A DNA stretch of 64,000 nt, from the NCBI RefSeq assembly GCF_009859475.1, contig NZ_CP044549.1, forward strand, positions 6,067,501-6,131,500. The letters run 5' to 3'. The stretch comes from Hydrogenophaga sp. BPS33 (GTDB lineage: Bacteria > Pseudomonadota > Gammaproteobacteria > Burkholderiales > Burkholderiaceae_C). Under the pieces are notes generated by a model that saw only the letters and a list, made by a program, of their open reading frames with translations, was not told the origin of the DNA and did not search any database. This document shows positions 1-10,309 of this stretch, one piece after another. Positions within the stretch are counted from its first letter, which is position 1. The number at the start of each line of letters is the position of its first letter. The translations under genes were made by a program, and so were the position numbers.

Positions 1-247
1 GCACGATGCCCTGTTTGTCCGTCCAGACCTTGGGCGTGAGCCCGCCGCTGAGCGTGAGCGACTCGCCATCGCGCAAGGCCACCAGTGCCTTGCCCGCTGC
101 TTCGTCGAAGGCGATGACGTTGACGATGAATTCCTCGTCGGCCCGGTTGCGCGCGAGCACACGCGCCACGATGTAGCCGCGACCGGCCTTGTCCACGCGG
201 CGCGAAGCCTCGCCCATCAGGCGTCCTGCGATCAGGCCGTCGATCAT
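1..247 (-). CDS. SSB-like OB-fold protein, 3' end cut by window edge
   Basis: This reading frame runs off the left edge of the window, so only the first 82 residues are visible. It opens MIDGLIAGRLMGEAS and continues with a beta-rich stretch (YIVARVLARN, EEFIVNVIAF) that resembles the OB-fold of single-stranded DNA-binding proteins, especially the short plasmid or phage-type SSBs. The ATG at 247 overlaps the TGA of the upstream gene as ATGA, so the two are probably translationally coupled. No DNA-binding residues can be assigned with certainty and the C-terminal tail is outside the window. A function in ssDNA binding is an inference from local resemblance only. Confidence 0.6.
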   Translation of the reverse strand, partial: MIDGLIAGRLMGEASRRVDKAGRGYIVARVLARNRADEEFIVNVIAFDEAAGKALVALRDGESLTLSGGLTPKVWTDKQGIV

Positions 248-723
248 CGCGCTGGCTTCTCGAAGCCGCTGGCGATCCAGGCCTGCGCGCTGTCCACCGT
301 CAAGCGGAAGTTGGGCGGCACCGGCACACGGGCCAGTTCGGCGTCATACGGGTCCCAGGCGCTCAGGGTCGCGGTGGCGCCCTCTTCGTCGGGCACGATG
401 GCCAGGGCGACGCGGATGCGCTGCCCATCCACCGTCACGCTGACGTTCTTGTTCAGCTCGGCGTGGCGCTGCTGTTCGGAGCGGCGGATGAACTCCTTGG
501 CGGTTTTCACCAGGGTGTTGAAGGCGGCGCTGTCCAGCGGCTTGGGGTTCTTCTTGTCGCGGCCCATGGTCCAGGGGCCGACGAGCGCGGGCTCGGCCTG
601 GCCATCGAGGTACATGGCCACGGCCCAGCCGTCGTCGTCTTCGTTCTTGATGACGCGGGCGGTCCAGGGGTCGTCGCGCCACAGGCGGTCTTCTTGAATG
701 GGTGCTTGGGTATCAGAGGTCAT
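244..723 (-). CDS. Hypothetical protein coupled to SSB-like gene
   Basis: A 159-residue acidic, soluble protein with no signal peptide or membrane segment, starting MTSDTQAPIQEDRLW. I do not recognise a domain. Visible features are a tryptophan-rich N-terminal third (DDPWTARVIKNEDDDGWAVAMY) and a central charged helix (around residues 75-100, LVKTAKEFIRRSEQQRHAEL). The start at 723 was preferred to one 19 codons upstream, because the upstream extension overlaps the divergent promoter region of the glutathione S-transferase gene. Its stop overlaps the start of the SSB-like gene, which suggests a shared role, possibly in ssDNA handling; that is inference from context. Confidence 0.7.
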   Translation of the reverse strand: MTSDTQAPIQEDRLWRDDPWTARVIKNEDDDGWAVAMYLDGQAEPALVGPWTMGRDKKNPKPLDSAAFNTLVKTAKEFIRRSEQQRHAELNKNVSVTVDGQRIRVALAIVPDEEGATATLSAWDPYDAELARVPVPPNFRLTVDSAQAWIASGFEKPAR

Positions 724-767
724 GGTCACCGAGGGTACAGGGATTCGGGCGGGCGACAATTGGCCAC

Positions 768-1430
768 ATGCCCACTGCACCTCTGCCCCTGCTCTACAGT
801 TACCGTCGCTGCCCTTATGCGATGCGGGCGCGCATGGCGCTGCTGGTCGTGGGCGTGGCGTTCGACGCGCACGAGATCGTGTTGCGCGACAAGCCAGCCG
901 CGATGCTGGCCCTGTCGCCCAAAGGCACGGTGCCAGTGCTCGCCTTGCCCGACGGCCGCGTGCTGGAGCAGAGCCTGGACATCGTGCAATGGGCCTTCAT
1001 GGCCCACGGCGACCCGGTCGGCTGGTGGGCGCGGGCGCAGAGCGCCGAAAACCTGGCCTTGCTGTCGGCGTGTGATGGCCCGTTCAAGCACCACCTGGAC
1101 CGCACCAAGTACCTCGAGCGCTTCGCAGGTGAAGACCATCTGCTGCACCGCGAACAGGCGGTGGCGGTGCTGCTGGCGCCGCTCGACGCGCGGCTGGCGC
1201 GCGCCGAGCACTTGGGCGGGCAAACACCCTGCGCTACCGATATGGCGATCTTCCCTTTCGTGCGCCAGTTCGCCGCCATCGATCCGCCCTGGTTCGCGCA
1301 ACTGCCGCTGCCATCGCTGCGCCGCTGGTGGGCGCACTGGCTGGCGCACCCCTTGTTCGACGCGGCCATGGTGAAACTGCCGGTGGACGAAGTGGTTCGG
1401 TTTCCGCGCGCCTGGCCTGAGCCTTCCTGA
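768..1430 (+). CDS. Glutathione S-transferase family protein
   Basis: A 220-residue soluble protein with the two-domain GST layout. The N-terminal thioredoxin-like part begins PLLYSYRRCPYAMRARMAL, with the CPYA motif where redox-active or GSH-binding residues sit. The conserved cis-proline segment follows (KGTVPVLAL), then the SLDIVQWA stretch that normally binds the glutathione gamma-glutamyl group (E/S-S/L-x-I). The C-terminal half is helical. The CPxA motif makes an Omega/glutaredoxin-like or Cys-type GST more likely than a Tyr/Ser-type enzyme. It is divergent from the preceding gene pair and convergent with katG. Substrate unknown. A maleylpyruvate isomerase role was considered because gentisate dioxygenase lies elsewhere in the window, but nothing supports it. 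Confidence 0.85.
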   Translation: MPTAPLPLLYSYRRCPYAMRARMALLVVGVAFDAHEIVLRDKPAAMLALSPKGTVPVLALPDGRVLEQSLDIVQWAFMAHGDPVGWWARAQSAENLALLSACDGPFKHHLDRTKYLERFAGEDHLLHREQAVAVLLAPLDARLARAEHLGGQTPCATDMAIFPFVRQFAAIDPPWFAQLPLPSLRRWWAHWLAHPLFDAAMVKLPVDEVVRFPRAWPEPS

Positions 1431-1441
1431 GCGCTCCTTCC

Positions 1442-1477
1442 AAAGACAAAGACCACCCGAAGGTGGCCTTTGTCTTT
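1442..1477. terminator. Bidirectional rho-independent terminator between GST and katG
   Basis: A near-perfect hairpin: arms AAAGACAAAG and CTTTGTCTTT flank an inner CCACC/GGTGG stem with a CGAA loop, broken by one A/C mismatch. It lies between two convergent genes and ends in T-rich arms on both strands, so it can serve both. There is no long separate U tract, because the arms themselves supply it. Confidence 0.75.
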
Positions 1478-1500
1478 CAGGCAGGGGCCGGATCAGCGGC

Positions 1501-3744
<2,244 letters not shown>

Positions 3745-3792
3745 TTACGAAACCGGCTGCGGGTCCGCCATTTGATTGTCGGCATCTTCGGC

Positions 3793-3807
3793 ATAGGCAA
3801 TGTCTAT
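3793..3807 (-). promoter_or_regulatory. Candidate OxyR half-site upstream of katG
   Basis: The string ATAG, seven bases, CTAT matches the spacing of half of the OxyR consensus (ATAG-n7-CTAT-n7-ATAG-n7-CTAT). The second half, expected at 3771-3785, is poorly conserved. It lies about 118 bases before the katG start codon. The placement fits peroxide-induced katG control, but chance occurrence cannot be excluded by eye. Confidence 0.4.
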
Positions 3808-3861
3808 CCCCTGGACCGGCCTCCTTGCCGACTTTTACACCACGCGCGTGTCGCGCAGCCG

Positions 3862-4326
3862 TCAGCGCAGCGGGATGGTGGTGGCGCGGTCCACCGACAC
3901 CACGGCCACGGAGTTCTGGGGCGAACCTTCGATCACGCGGTCGGAGTAGGTGAGGTACACGAGCGAGTTGCGCTTGGCGTCGACCATGCGCACGATGCGG
4001 ATGCGCTTGAAGATCAGGCTGGTGCGCTCGCTGAAGATTTCTTCCTGCGCCCGGATCGGCTTGGGGATGCTGATCGGGCCGACTTGGCGGCAGGCGATGG
4101 AGGCTTCGGACTTGTCCTCGGCCAGGCCGAAGGCGCCCTTGATGCCGCCGGTCTTGGCGCGCGACATGTAGCAGGTGACACCACCCACGCCCGGGTCGTC
4201 ATAGGCCTCGACGACGATCTTGTGGTCCGGGCCGATGAACTTGAAGACCGTGTCGACGGAGCCGATTTCATCGGCGCGGGCGGTGGTGGCAAGAAGCAGC
4301 AAGAGGGGAAGGATGTGGCGGCGCAT
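3862..4326 (-). CDS. creA: CreA family periplasmic protein
   Basis: A 154-residue exported protein with a short signal peptide ([18 protein letters not shown], cleavage near residue 18). The mature part shows the strongly conserved CreA signatures [32 protein letters not shown] and KRTSL-like [10 protein letters not shown], closely following the E. coli CreA sequence as I remember it. Two cysteines (in VTCYMS and IACRQV) could form a disulfide. The molecular function of CreA is not known. It stands alone here, without creBCD. It sits between katG and the DUF2199-like gene on the same strand, with a promoter region of only about 65 bases. Confidence 0.93.
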   Translation of the reverse strand: MRRHILPLLLLLATTARADEIGSVDTVFKFIGPDHKIVVEAYDDPGVGGVTCYMSRAKTGGIKGAFGLAEDKSEASIACRQVGPISIPKPIRAQEEIFSERTSLIFKRIRIVRMVDAKRNSLVYLTYSDRVIEGSPQNSVAVVSVDRATTIPLR

Positions 4327-4391
4327 GGTGAAATCAGTCTACCGAAATCCGTCCGTCCATGGCGTTGTCGGCGACAACGCGCGGCAAGGCT

Positions 4392-4910
4392 TTACGCGCC
4401 GGGCGCCTTCAAATCGCAGCCCAGGGCCGAATTGAGGTATTTGCGCAACTCGCCCACGCTCTCAAGCTGCATGTGCAGGGACATGAACAGCGCCGGATCC
4501 ATGTCCTCGAATTGCCCCAGCACTTCCCGGATGTGCAGCTTGTGCTCCACGTTGACCGCTCTCACGACCACCGACAATCCACAGGCGCCTTCAAACCCTG
4601 GCCAATGGTTGGCCAGCACACCCTCGACGCGGAAGCCCCGGTACAGATCGTTGTCATCGGTGGCTTCGAAGTAGCGGTAAAAATCGTATTGGTTGACCTC
4701 TACCCACAAACCGAATCCAACGCCCTTGCCCAGGTCGGTCAAGGGAAGGGTGGCACGGGTGTGGATGAAGAAGCGCTCATCCCGCCAGGAGCAGGCGAAA
4801 CCGGGTTCGTAAATGACATCGGCGGGCAACTCATCGTGTTCTTTGAAATAGGCCGCCAGCTCTTCCGGAAAATCGCAAACGATGTCGTGTGGGATGGCCT
4901 GGGTGTTCAT
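4392..4910 (-). CDS. DUF2199-like protein
   Basis: A 172-residue cytoplasmic protein starting MNTQAIPHDIVCDF. The middle (DERFFIHTRATLPL, then FGLWVEVNQYDFYRYF at about residues 55-90) resembles the DUF2199 family core, in which an RFF/RFI strand is followed by a GLWV segment. The N-terminal CxxC pair found in many DUF2199 proteins is absent, so no zinc site is expected. No function is known for the family. A 47-codon gene directly upstream repeats the first 35 or so residues (see that entry), so this locus has undergone a tandem partial duplication. The start at 4910 was chosen because the repeat defines the N-terminus. Confidence 0.7.
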   Translation of the reverse strand: MNTQAIPHDIVCDFPEELAAYFKEHDELPADVIYEPGFACSWRDERFFIHTRATLPLTDLGKGVGFGLWVEVNQYDFYRYFEATDDNDLYRGFRVEGVLANHWPGFEGACGLSVVVRAVNVEHKLHIREVLGQFEDMDPALFMSLHMQLESVGELRKYLNSALGCDLKAPGA

Positions 4911-4923
4911 TCTTGTGTCGCCC

Positions 4924-5067
4924 TCACGCGAAGAATCCGGGCACATCTTCGGGCAAGGCCCCGTGCTCCTGGACGTAGAGCGCCAGATCGTCCGGCAAGT
5001 CGCACACGATGTCGTCCGGAATGGGCCATTCGGTGGCGGGAGCGGTGGGTTTGGGGTGGGCATTCAT
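4924..5067 (-). CDS. 47-residue truncated copy of DUF2199-like N-terminus
   Basis: A short frame opening MNAHPKPTAPATEWPIPDD and ending PEDVPGFFA-stop. Its residues 15-47 (IPDDIVCDLPDDLALYVQEHG...) align closely with residues 6-40 of the next gene (IPHDIVCDFPEELAAYFKEHD...). The alignment ends at PGFFA against the partner's PGFAC, where the stop codon follows. The gap to the next start is 13 bases. It is either a decaying duplicate or a small stand-alone peptide retained for a reason not visible here. Conserved amino-acid similarity despite nucleotide divergence argues that both copies were under selection for some time. Confidence 0.55.
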   Translation of the reverse strand: MNAHPKPTAPATEWPIPDDIVCDLPDDLALYVQEHGALPEDVPGFFA

Positions 5068-5221
5068 GCTGGAACCGAAACGGGTTAAACGGGGCGCTAT
5101 CGTTCCACAGGGCATGGCATTGCCCAACAGTCCACATGGCCGGTGCGCCCCCGTCTTGCCACCGTGCTTCGTGCTCAGGAGCAGCTTCCCCGGAAGGTGG
5201 AGACGGCGCAAATCCCAAACA

Positions 5222-6676
5222 TCAAAACGGGTAATGCCGCGGCGTCGTCTGCAGCGTGATCCAGCGCAACTCGGTGAACTCGTGGATGCCGGCCTTGCCG
5301 CCAAAGCGCCCCATGCCCGAACCCTTCACGCCACCAAAGGGCATTTGCGCTTCGTCGTGCACGGTGGGCCCGTTGACGTGGCAGATGCCCGAATCGATCT
5401 TGCGCGCGACGTTGAAGGCGCGGGCCACGTCGCCACCGAACACCGAGGAGGACAGACCGTATTCGTTGTCGTTGGCGCAGGCGATCGCTTCTTCCACACC
5501 CTTGACGCGCACCACGCATTTCACCGGGCCGAAGGTTTCTTCGTGGTAGATGCGCATGGCCGGCGTGACGTGGTCGAGCACGGTGGCGGGCATGAGCGTG
5601 CTGTCGGCCTTGCCCCCGCAGACGAGCTTGGCGCCTTTGGCGAGGGCGTCGTCGATCAGCGCGTTGCAATGCTCCACCGTGCCCATGCCGATGACCGAGC
5701 CCAGCACCACGGGTTCGGGCTTGCGCGGGTCGCCCAGCGGCAGGGCCTTGGCCTTGTCGCCGAACTGCTTCACGAACGCATCGGCAATTTTCTGGTCGAC
5801 GATGATGCGTTCGGTGCTCATGCAGATCTGCCCGCTGTTGGCGAATGCGCCGAAGGCCGCACCGTTGACCGCATCGTCGATGTTCGCGTCGTCCAGGATC
5901 ACCATGGGCGCCTTGCCGCCGAGCTCCAACACCACGGGCTTGAGGTACTTGGCGCAGGTCATGGCGATGATTTTGCCGACCTTGGTGGAGCCGGTGAAGT
6001 TCACGCGGCGCACCGCCGGGTGCGCCACCATGGCTTCGACCACCGCGCCCGCATCGGCCGGGGCGTTGGTGAGGTAGTTCACCACGCCGGGCGGGAAGCC
6101 CGCGTCCTGGAACGCTTCGACGATGAGCTGGTGCGTGCGCGGGCAGTTCTCGCTGCCCTTGAAGATCACCGTGTTGCCGCAGGCCAACGGCACGCAGATG
6201 GCGCGCACGCCGAGGATGATGGGTGCGTTCCACGGCGCGATGCCGAGCACCACACCGGCCGGCTGGCGCACGCCCATGGCGAGCGAACCGGGCACGTCGG
6301 AGGGGATCACCTCGCCCGCGATCTGCGTGGTGAGCGCGGCGGCCTCGCGGATCATGCTGGCGGCCAACATGGTGTTGAAACCGGCCCACATGCCGGTGGC
6401 GCCGGTCTCGGCGGCCACGGCTTCGACGAACTTCGGCAATTTGGCTTCCAGCGCGTCGGCGGCTTTCAGCAACAACGCGCGGCGTTCGTTGGGCCCGGTC
6501 TCGCTCCAGGTCTTGAAGGCCTCGGCGGCGGCTTCGACCGCCATCACCGCGTCAGCGGGCGAAGCAGCAGGCGCGCGCGTGGCAACGCTGCCATCGAGCG
6601 GGTTGCGGCGCTCGAAGGTCGCGCCTTTTTCGGCCGTGACTTTGAGGCCGTTGATGAGCATGGACAGGTCGGACAT
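5222..6676 (-). CDS. Aldehyde dehydrogenase, vanillin/salicylaldehyde dehydrogenase-like
   Basis: A 484-residue NAD(P)-dependent aldehyde dehydrogenase. The catalytic set is complete: Asn150 in APWNAP, general-base Glu251 in LELGGKAP, nucleophile Cys285 in GQICMS, and the NAD-binding FTGSTKVG loop. The sequence around Cys285 (FANSGQICMSTERIIV) and the C-terminal PFGGVKGSGMGRFGG are typical of the vanillin, benzaldehyde and salicylaldehyde dehydrogenase branch, so an aromatic aldehyde is the likely substrate, oxidised to the acid. The start at 6676 is preceded by AAGGAG; an upstream in-frame ATG at 6703 is not. It lies downstream of, and on the same strand as, the branched-chain-type importer operon, separated by an inverted-repeat element, so joint use of an aromatic compound is plausible. 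Confidence 0.9.
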   Translation of the reverse strand: MSDLSMLINGLKVTAEKGATFERRNPLDGSVATRAPAASPADAVMAVEAAAEAFKTWSETGPNERRALLLKAADALEAKLPKFVEAVAAETGATGMWAGFNTMLAASMIREAAALTTQIAGEVIPSDVPGSLAMGVRQPAGVVLGIAPWNAPIILGVRAICVPLACGNTVIFKGSENCPRTHQLIVEAFQDAGFPPGVVNYLTNAPADAGAVVEAMVAHPAVRRVNFTGSTKVGKIIAMTCAKYLKPVVLELGGKAPMVILDDANIDDAVNGAAFGAFANSGQICMSTERIIVDQKIADAFVKQFGDKAKALPLGDPRKPEPVVLGSVIGMGTVEHCNALIDDALAKGAKLVCGGKADSTLMPATVLDHVTPAMRIYHEETFGPVKCVVRVKGVEEAIACANDNEYGLSSSVFGGDVARAFNVARKIDSGICHVNGPTVHDEAQMPFGGVKGSGMGRFGGKAGIHEFTELRWITLQTTPRHYPF

Positions 6677-6709
6677 GGGGCTTTCTCCTTGAGGTTGTTT
6701 CATTCAAAT

Positions 6710-6787
6710 CCCCGTTCACCCTGAGCTTGTCGAAGGGTCTGCCCAACCCAATCGGGACAGGCTTCGACAGGCTCAGCCCGAACGGGG
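6710..6787. repeat. REP-like inverted pair between livF and the aldehyde dehydrogenase
   Basis: Two arms of about 25-30 bases face each other, one containing CCCGTTCACCCTGAGC and TTGTCGAAGGG, the other CTTCGACAGGCTCAG and CCCGAACGGGG. They are imperfect inverted copies separated by about 20 bases. The core CTTCGACAGGCTCAG is a common dispersed palindromic unit in many proteobacterial genomes. It could end transcription of the importer operon or protect its 3' end. No second copy was seen in this window. Confidence 0.75.
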
Positions 6788-6788
6788 C

Positions 6789-7604
6789 CTAAGTGGTCGC
6801 CGCCGCCCTGCGCCGTTGCACCGCATCGGCCGCGCCGGTGGTGCCGGTGGCAGGGTCTTTGTCGGCGCCGAGGTAGGCCTCGCGGATGACAGTGGAGCGC
6901 GCGAGCAACTTGGCAGGCCCGCTGGCGACCAGCGTGCCGCGCTCGAGCACATAGCCCCGGTCGGCCACGGCAAGTGCTTTCTTCACGTTCTGCTCCACCA
7001 TGAGCACGGTGGTGCCGGCATCGGCGATGCGGCGCACGATGGAGAGCAACTCGTCGACCATGCGCGGCGCAAGACCGAGCGAGGGTTCGTCGAGCATCAA
7101 CAGGCGCGGCGCGCACATCATCGCGCGCGCCACGGCCACCATCTGCTGTTCACCACCGCTCATGGTGCCGGCGAGTTGGCTGGCGCGCTCCTTGAGTTTG
7201 GGAAAGTCGACAAAGGCTTGTTCGAGCCGCCGAGCGCGTTCGGCCTTGGGCACGAGCCAGCCGCCGAGTTCCAGGTTCTCGGTAACGCTCATCTGCGGGA
7301 ACAGTTGCCGTCCTTCGGGCACCAGCGTGATGCCGGCCTGCACGATCTCGTGCGTTTTCTCGGCCAGTTCCTGACCATCGAGCAGCACGGTGCCGCGGCG
7401 TGGAATGAGGCCATTGAGGGCCTTGAGCAGCGTGGTCTTGCCAGCGCCGTTGGGGCCGAGCACGACGGTAAGGCCGGGCGGGATGTCGAGTTTCAGGTCG
7501 CGCAACACGAGGAAGGCGCCATAGCCGGCGGACAGGCCATCGATCTTCAGGCACGCCTTCGCGCCGCCACCCAGTTCGAAGGCTTGAGGGCGGTACCACA
7601 TCAT
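6789..7604 (-). CDS. livF: Branched-chain amino acid-type ABC transporter ATPase LivF
   Basis: A 271-residue ATP-binding subunit, one of two that drive the importer. Walker A (GPNGAGKTT), Q-loop region, signature SGGEQQMVAVARAM and Walker B LLMLDEPSLGL are all intact, and the LivF-type EGRQLFPQMSVTENLELG segment distinguishes it from LivG. The C-terminal extension (residues 245-271) is Ala/Arg-rich and longer than in typical LivF. The ATG at 7604 overlaps the livG TGA as ATGA, so translation is coupled. It is the last gene of the five-gene operon. Confidence 0.93.
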   Translation of the reverse strand: MMWYRPQAFELGGGAKACLKIDGLSAGYGAFLVLRDLKLDIPPGLTVVLGPNGAGKTTLLKALNGLIPRRGTVLLDGQELAEKTHEIVQAGITLVPEGRQLFPQMSVTENLELGGWLVPKAERARRLEQAFVDFPKLKERASQLAGTMSGGEQQMVAVARAMMCAPRLLMLDEPSLGLAPRMVDELLSIVRRIADAGTTVLMVEQNVKKALAVADRGYVLERGTLVASGPAKLLARSTVIREAYLGADKDPATGTTGAADAVQRRRAAATT

Positions 7605-8389
7605 GCGGCGACCTCCTCTTCTGACGTCATTTCATCCCCCAGGTAGGCCTCGATCACCTCTGCGTTGCGCACCACGTCGCGCGGCGTGCCGTCGGCGATC
7701 TTGCGGCCCTGGTGCAGCACGATCACGCGCTCCACGTGGCGCAGCAGCGTGGTGACGGCGTGTTCGATCCAGACCACGGTGAGGTCGAGTTCGTCGCGCA
7801 GACGGCGGATCAGCCGGGCCATGTCCTCCACCTCGTTTTCGGTCAGGCCGGCGGCCACTTCGTCGAGCAGCAGCATGCGCGGGCGTGTGGCCAGGGCCAT
7901 GCCGATTTCGAGCAGGCGTTGCTGCGAGGGCGTGATGGCAGCGGCCGGCAGATCCGCCTGGGAAGACAGGCCGATGAGGCCCAGGATGCTCTCGGGCGTG
8001 CGCAGCACCCACGGCACCGACGCCTCTTCGCCCCACAGGATGTACTTGCGACGGCGGCGACCGGCGAACTTCAGGCCGAAGGCGATGTTGTCGCGCACGC
8101 GCATGTCGCCGAAGACGCGCGGGGTTTGAAAGGTGCGCGCCAGGCCATGCGCGGCGAAGCGGTGCGGGCCCTTGCCGCCGAGTTCGCGACCCTGCACCTG
8201 GAGCGTGCCGCTGGTGGGCCGGGTCACGCCGGAGATGGCGTTGAAGAAGGTGGTTTTGCCCGCGCCATTGGGGCCGATGATGCCGACGAGCTCACCGGGC
8301 ATGAAGCGCGCGCTCACCGCATCGACGGCGGTCAAGCCCCCGAAGCGCACGGTGACGTCGCGGGCGTCGAGCAAGGCGTCAGTAGACAT
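7601..8389 (-). CDS. livG: Branched-chain amino acid-type ABC transporter ATPase LivG
   Basis: A 262-residue ATP-binding subunit with Walker A GPNGAGKTT, the LivG-type insertion after the Q loop (LARTFQTPRVFGDMRVRDNI) and Walker B MLLLDEVAAGL. The ABC signature region reads ITPSQQRLLEIGMALA, where family members usually have LSYGQQR; the serine-glutamine core is kept but the glycine is not, so it is slightly atypical. The start MSTDALLDARD at 8389 lies 11 bases inside the end of livM, indicating coupled translation. Confidence 0.92.
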   Translation of the reverse strand: MSTDALLDARDVTVRFGGLTAVDAVSARFMPGELVGIIGPNGAGKTTFFNAISGVTRPTSGTLQVQGRELGGKGPHRFAAHGLARTFQTPRVFGDMRVRDNIAFGLKFAGRRRRKYILWGEEASVPWVLRTPESILGLIGLSSQADLPAAAITPSQQRLLEIGMALATRPRMLLLDEVAAGLTENEVEDMARLIRRLRDELDLTVVWIEHAVTTLLRHVERVIVLHQGRKIADGTPRDVVRNAEVIEAYLGDEMTSEEEVAA

Positions 8390-9407
8390 GGCGGCGCTCC
8401 CGTTGTTCTTTTTCGCGTTGCTTGCGGCGCCGGGTTTCACCGCTCAGGTCGTCACGGATGTCCGTCCACCACGCCTTGAAGCTGTCGCGCCAGCCCCGGA
8501 AGGTCTCCAGGCGCACCGAGGCCAATCCACCCGGCAGGTACAGAACGGAGACGATCAGCAGCAGGCCCAGCGCCATCATGTAGATCTGCGGCACTTGCAG
8601 CCGCAAAGTTTCGGCCAGCACGCTGAAGACGATGGCAGCGATCAGCGGCCCCCAGAGCGTGGCGGCACCGCCGATGAGCGCGATCAACACGGTCTGGAAA
8701 CCAATGAACGGGTTGAACACGGTGTGCGGGTCGATGTAGGTCCAGCGCACCGACATCGCCGCGCCGACCGCACCCGCGACTGCCGCGGTGAGTGCGAAGC
8801 CGGCGATCTTGACGGTGCGGGTGTTCACGCCCAGTGTCTGCGCGCGCTGCTCGTCCGCGCCGATGCCCTGCATGGCCAGGCCAAAACGCGTGCGGCGGAT
8901 GGCGATGGACAGCGCCACCGTGAGCAATGCGAGCAGCAACACGGTGAAGTAGATCGTGTCGCGCTCGGGCACGACCATGAGCACGCGGCCCACGGTGCCG
9001 GTGACGCTTTTCTCAAAGTAGCTGATGGCGTGGCGGATGAGCTCGGTCATGCCGAAGGTGAGCACTGCGAAGTAGGTGCCGCGCAGGTGCAGCACCGCCG
9101 CGCCCATGAGCACCGCCACGGCCGCGGCGATGAGCGCACCCAGCGCGATCGCTTGCGACCACGGCACCTGCTCCAGCAGGATTGCGCCAGCGTAGGCCCC
9201 GATGCCGAAGAAGGCCGAGGTGGCCAGCGACAGGTAGCGCGTGGTGCCGCAGAACAGCGCCCAACTCGACGAGAGTGCGACGTACATCAGGCAGGTAAGC
9301 GCCATCGAGACGACGAAGTCGCTAGCGATACCGGGCAGGGCCACGCCCCAGCCGGCCAGGCCGAAGAGGACCAGCAGGTCGCGGATGAGGATCTGTCTGG
9401 AAGTCAT
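8379..9407 (-). CDS. livM: Branched-chain amino acid-type ABC transporter permease LivM
   Basis: A 342-residue inner-membrane permease with about eight to ten hydrophobic segments. It shows the family pattern SLATSAFFGIGAYAGA near residue 65 and the GADEQRAQTLGVNTRTVKIAGFALTA cytoplasmic coupling region near residue 190, which contacts the ATPases. The tail (about residues 310-342) is unusually charged (ETRRRKQREKEQRERRHVY). Its start overlaps the livH stop by four bases. Confidence 0.93.
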   Translation of the reverse strand: MTSRQILIRDLLVLFGLAGWGVALPGIASDFVVSMALTCLMYVALSSSWALFCGTTRYLSLATSAFFGIGAYAGAILLEQVPWSQAIALGALIAAAVAVLMGAAVLHLRGTYFAVLTFGMTELIRHAISYFEKSVTGTVGRVLMVVPERDTIYFTVLLLALLTVALSIAIRRTRFGLAMQGIGADEQRAQTLGVNTRTVKIAGFALTAAVAGAVGAAMSVRWTYIDPHTVFNPFIGFQTVLIALIGGAATLWGPLIAAIVFSVLAETLRLQVPQIYMMALGLLLIVSVLYLPGGLASVRLETFRGWRDSFKAWWTDIRDDLSGETRRRKQREKEQRERRHVY

Positions 9408-10306
9408 GCTTTTCTGGATTTGCGCGCGAACAAGCCTTCGGGCCGCAGCAGCAAAACGCCGATGAACACCACGTAGCTCAGCAGCGCCTTGAGCGAAGGG
9501 TTGGTGAAGTGCATGCCCAGCGCTTCGATCACGCCCAGCAGCAGGCCGCCCGCGAGCGCGCCGCCCATGCTGCCGAAACCGCCGAGCGTGATGACGATAA
9601 GTGCGGTGACGGTGTAGGGTTCACCCATGGAGGGGCTGATGGTGTAAGCCATGGAGAGCAGGCAACCGGCCACGCCCGAGAGACCCAGGCCGATGCCGAA
9701 CATGAGCGGGTGCAGGCGCCGGGTGTTGATACCCACGAGTTGCGCGCCGGTGGGCGACTGCATGAGCGCGCGCACCCCTTTGCCGAGCAGGGTGGTGCGC
9801 AGCAACACGATGAGCGCACCGGCGAACAGCAGCGAGAGCGTGAACACCACCAGTTTGTTGACCGCGAACTGCGCGTGGCCACCGGGCAACGGGATCGCCA
9901 GCGGTTGGGTGAGGTAGTCGTAACCGCGCAGGTCGCCACCCCAGACGTAGGAGATGACGTTCTGCACCAGGAACATCAGGCCAAAGGCGACCATGAGGCC
10001 GCGCGCCTCGAACACGTCGAGGTTGGGCGAGGTGGCGGTGAGGCGGCGAAAGCACAGCCAGTGCACCGCGATGCCGACGGCGAAGAGCAGGCCGAAGGAC
10101 ACCGGGATCATCCAAAGCGGAGACAGTCCGAACGAGGTCTGCACCATCCAGGTGAGGAAGGCGCCGACCATTAGGAACTCGCCGTGCGCGATGTTGAGGA
10201 TGCGCATCAGCCCGTACTGCAGGTTCAGCCCGAGCGCAACGAGCGCGTAGATGCCTCCGGTGATGAGACCGGAGGCGATGAGTTCAAGCCAGGCGGAGAA
10301 CGACAA
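9404..10306 (-). CDS. livH: Branched-chain amino acid-type ABC transporter permease LivH
   Basis: A 300-residue permease, partner of LivM. It opens with a typical LivH N-terminus: GLITGGIYALVALGLNLQYGLMRILNIAHGEF is split by the first two membrane spans. The coupling region VRALMQSPTGAQLVGINTRRLH near residue 190 and the GGFGSMGGALAGGLLLG segment near residue 245 are conserved. It follows the binding-protein gene by three bases. Confidence 0.93.
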   Translation of the reverse strand: MSFSAWLELIASGLITGGIYALVALGLNLQYGLMRILNIAHGEFLMVGAFLTWMVQTSFGLSPLWMIPVSFGLLFAVGIAVHWLCFRRLTATSPNLDVFEARGLMVAFGLMFLVQNVISYVWGGDLRGYDYLTQPLAIPLPGGHAQFAVNKLVVFTLSLLFAGALIVLLRTTLLGKGVRALMQSPTGAQLVGINTRRLHPLMFGIGLGLSGVAGCLLSMAYTISPSMGEPYTVTALIVITLGGFGSMGGALAGGLLLGVIEALGMHFTNPSLKALLSYVVFIGVLLLRPEGLFARKSRKA

Positions 10307-10309
10307 GCG

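Noticed and set aside
768..1430. Glutathione S-transferase as maleylpyruvate isomerase for the gentisate pathway
   Set aside because: It lies 40 kb from the dioxygenase and shows no isomerase-specific feature that I can identify; the CPYA motif points to another GST class.
4924..5067. Frameshift joining the 47-codon frame to the DUF2199-like gene
   Set aside because: The two repeat the same N-terminal segment rather than continuing each other, so this is duplication, not a frameshift.
5009..6724. A 571-codon frame opposite the aldehyde dehydrogenase
   Set aside because: Composition and position mark it as an antisense shadow; the aldehyde dehydrogenase has all catalytic residues.
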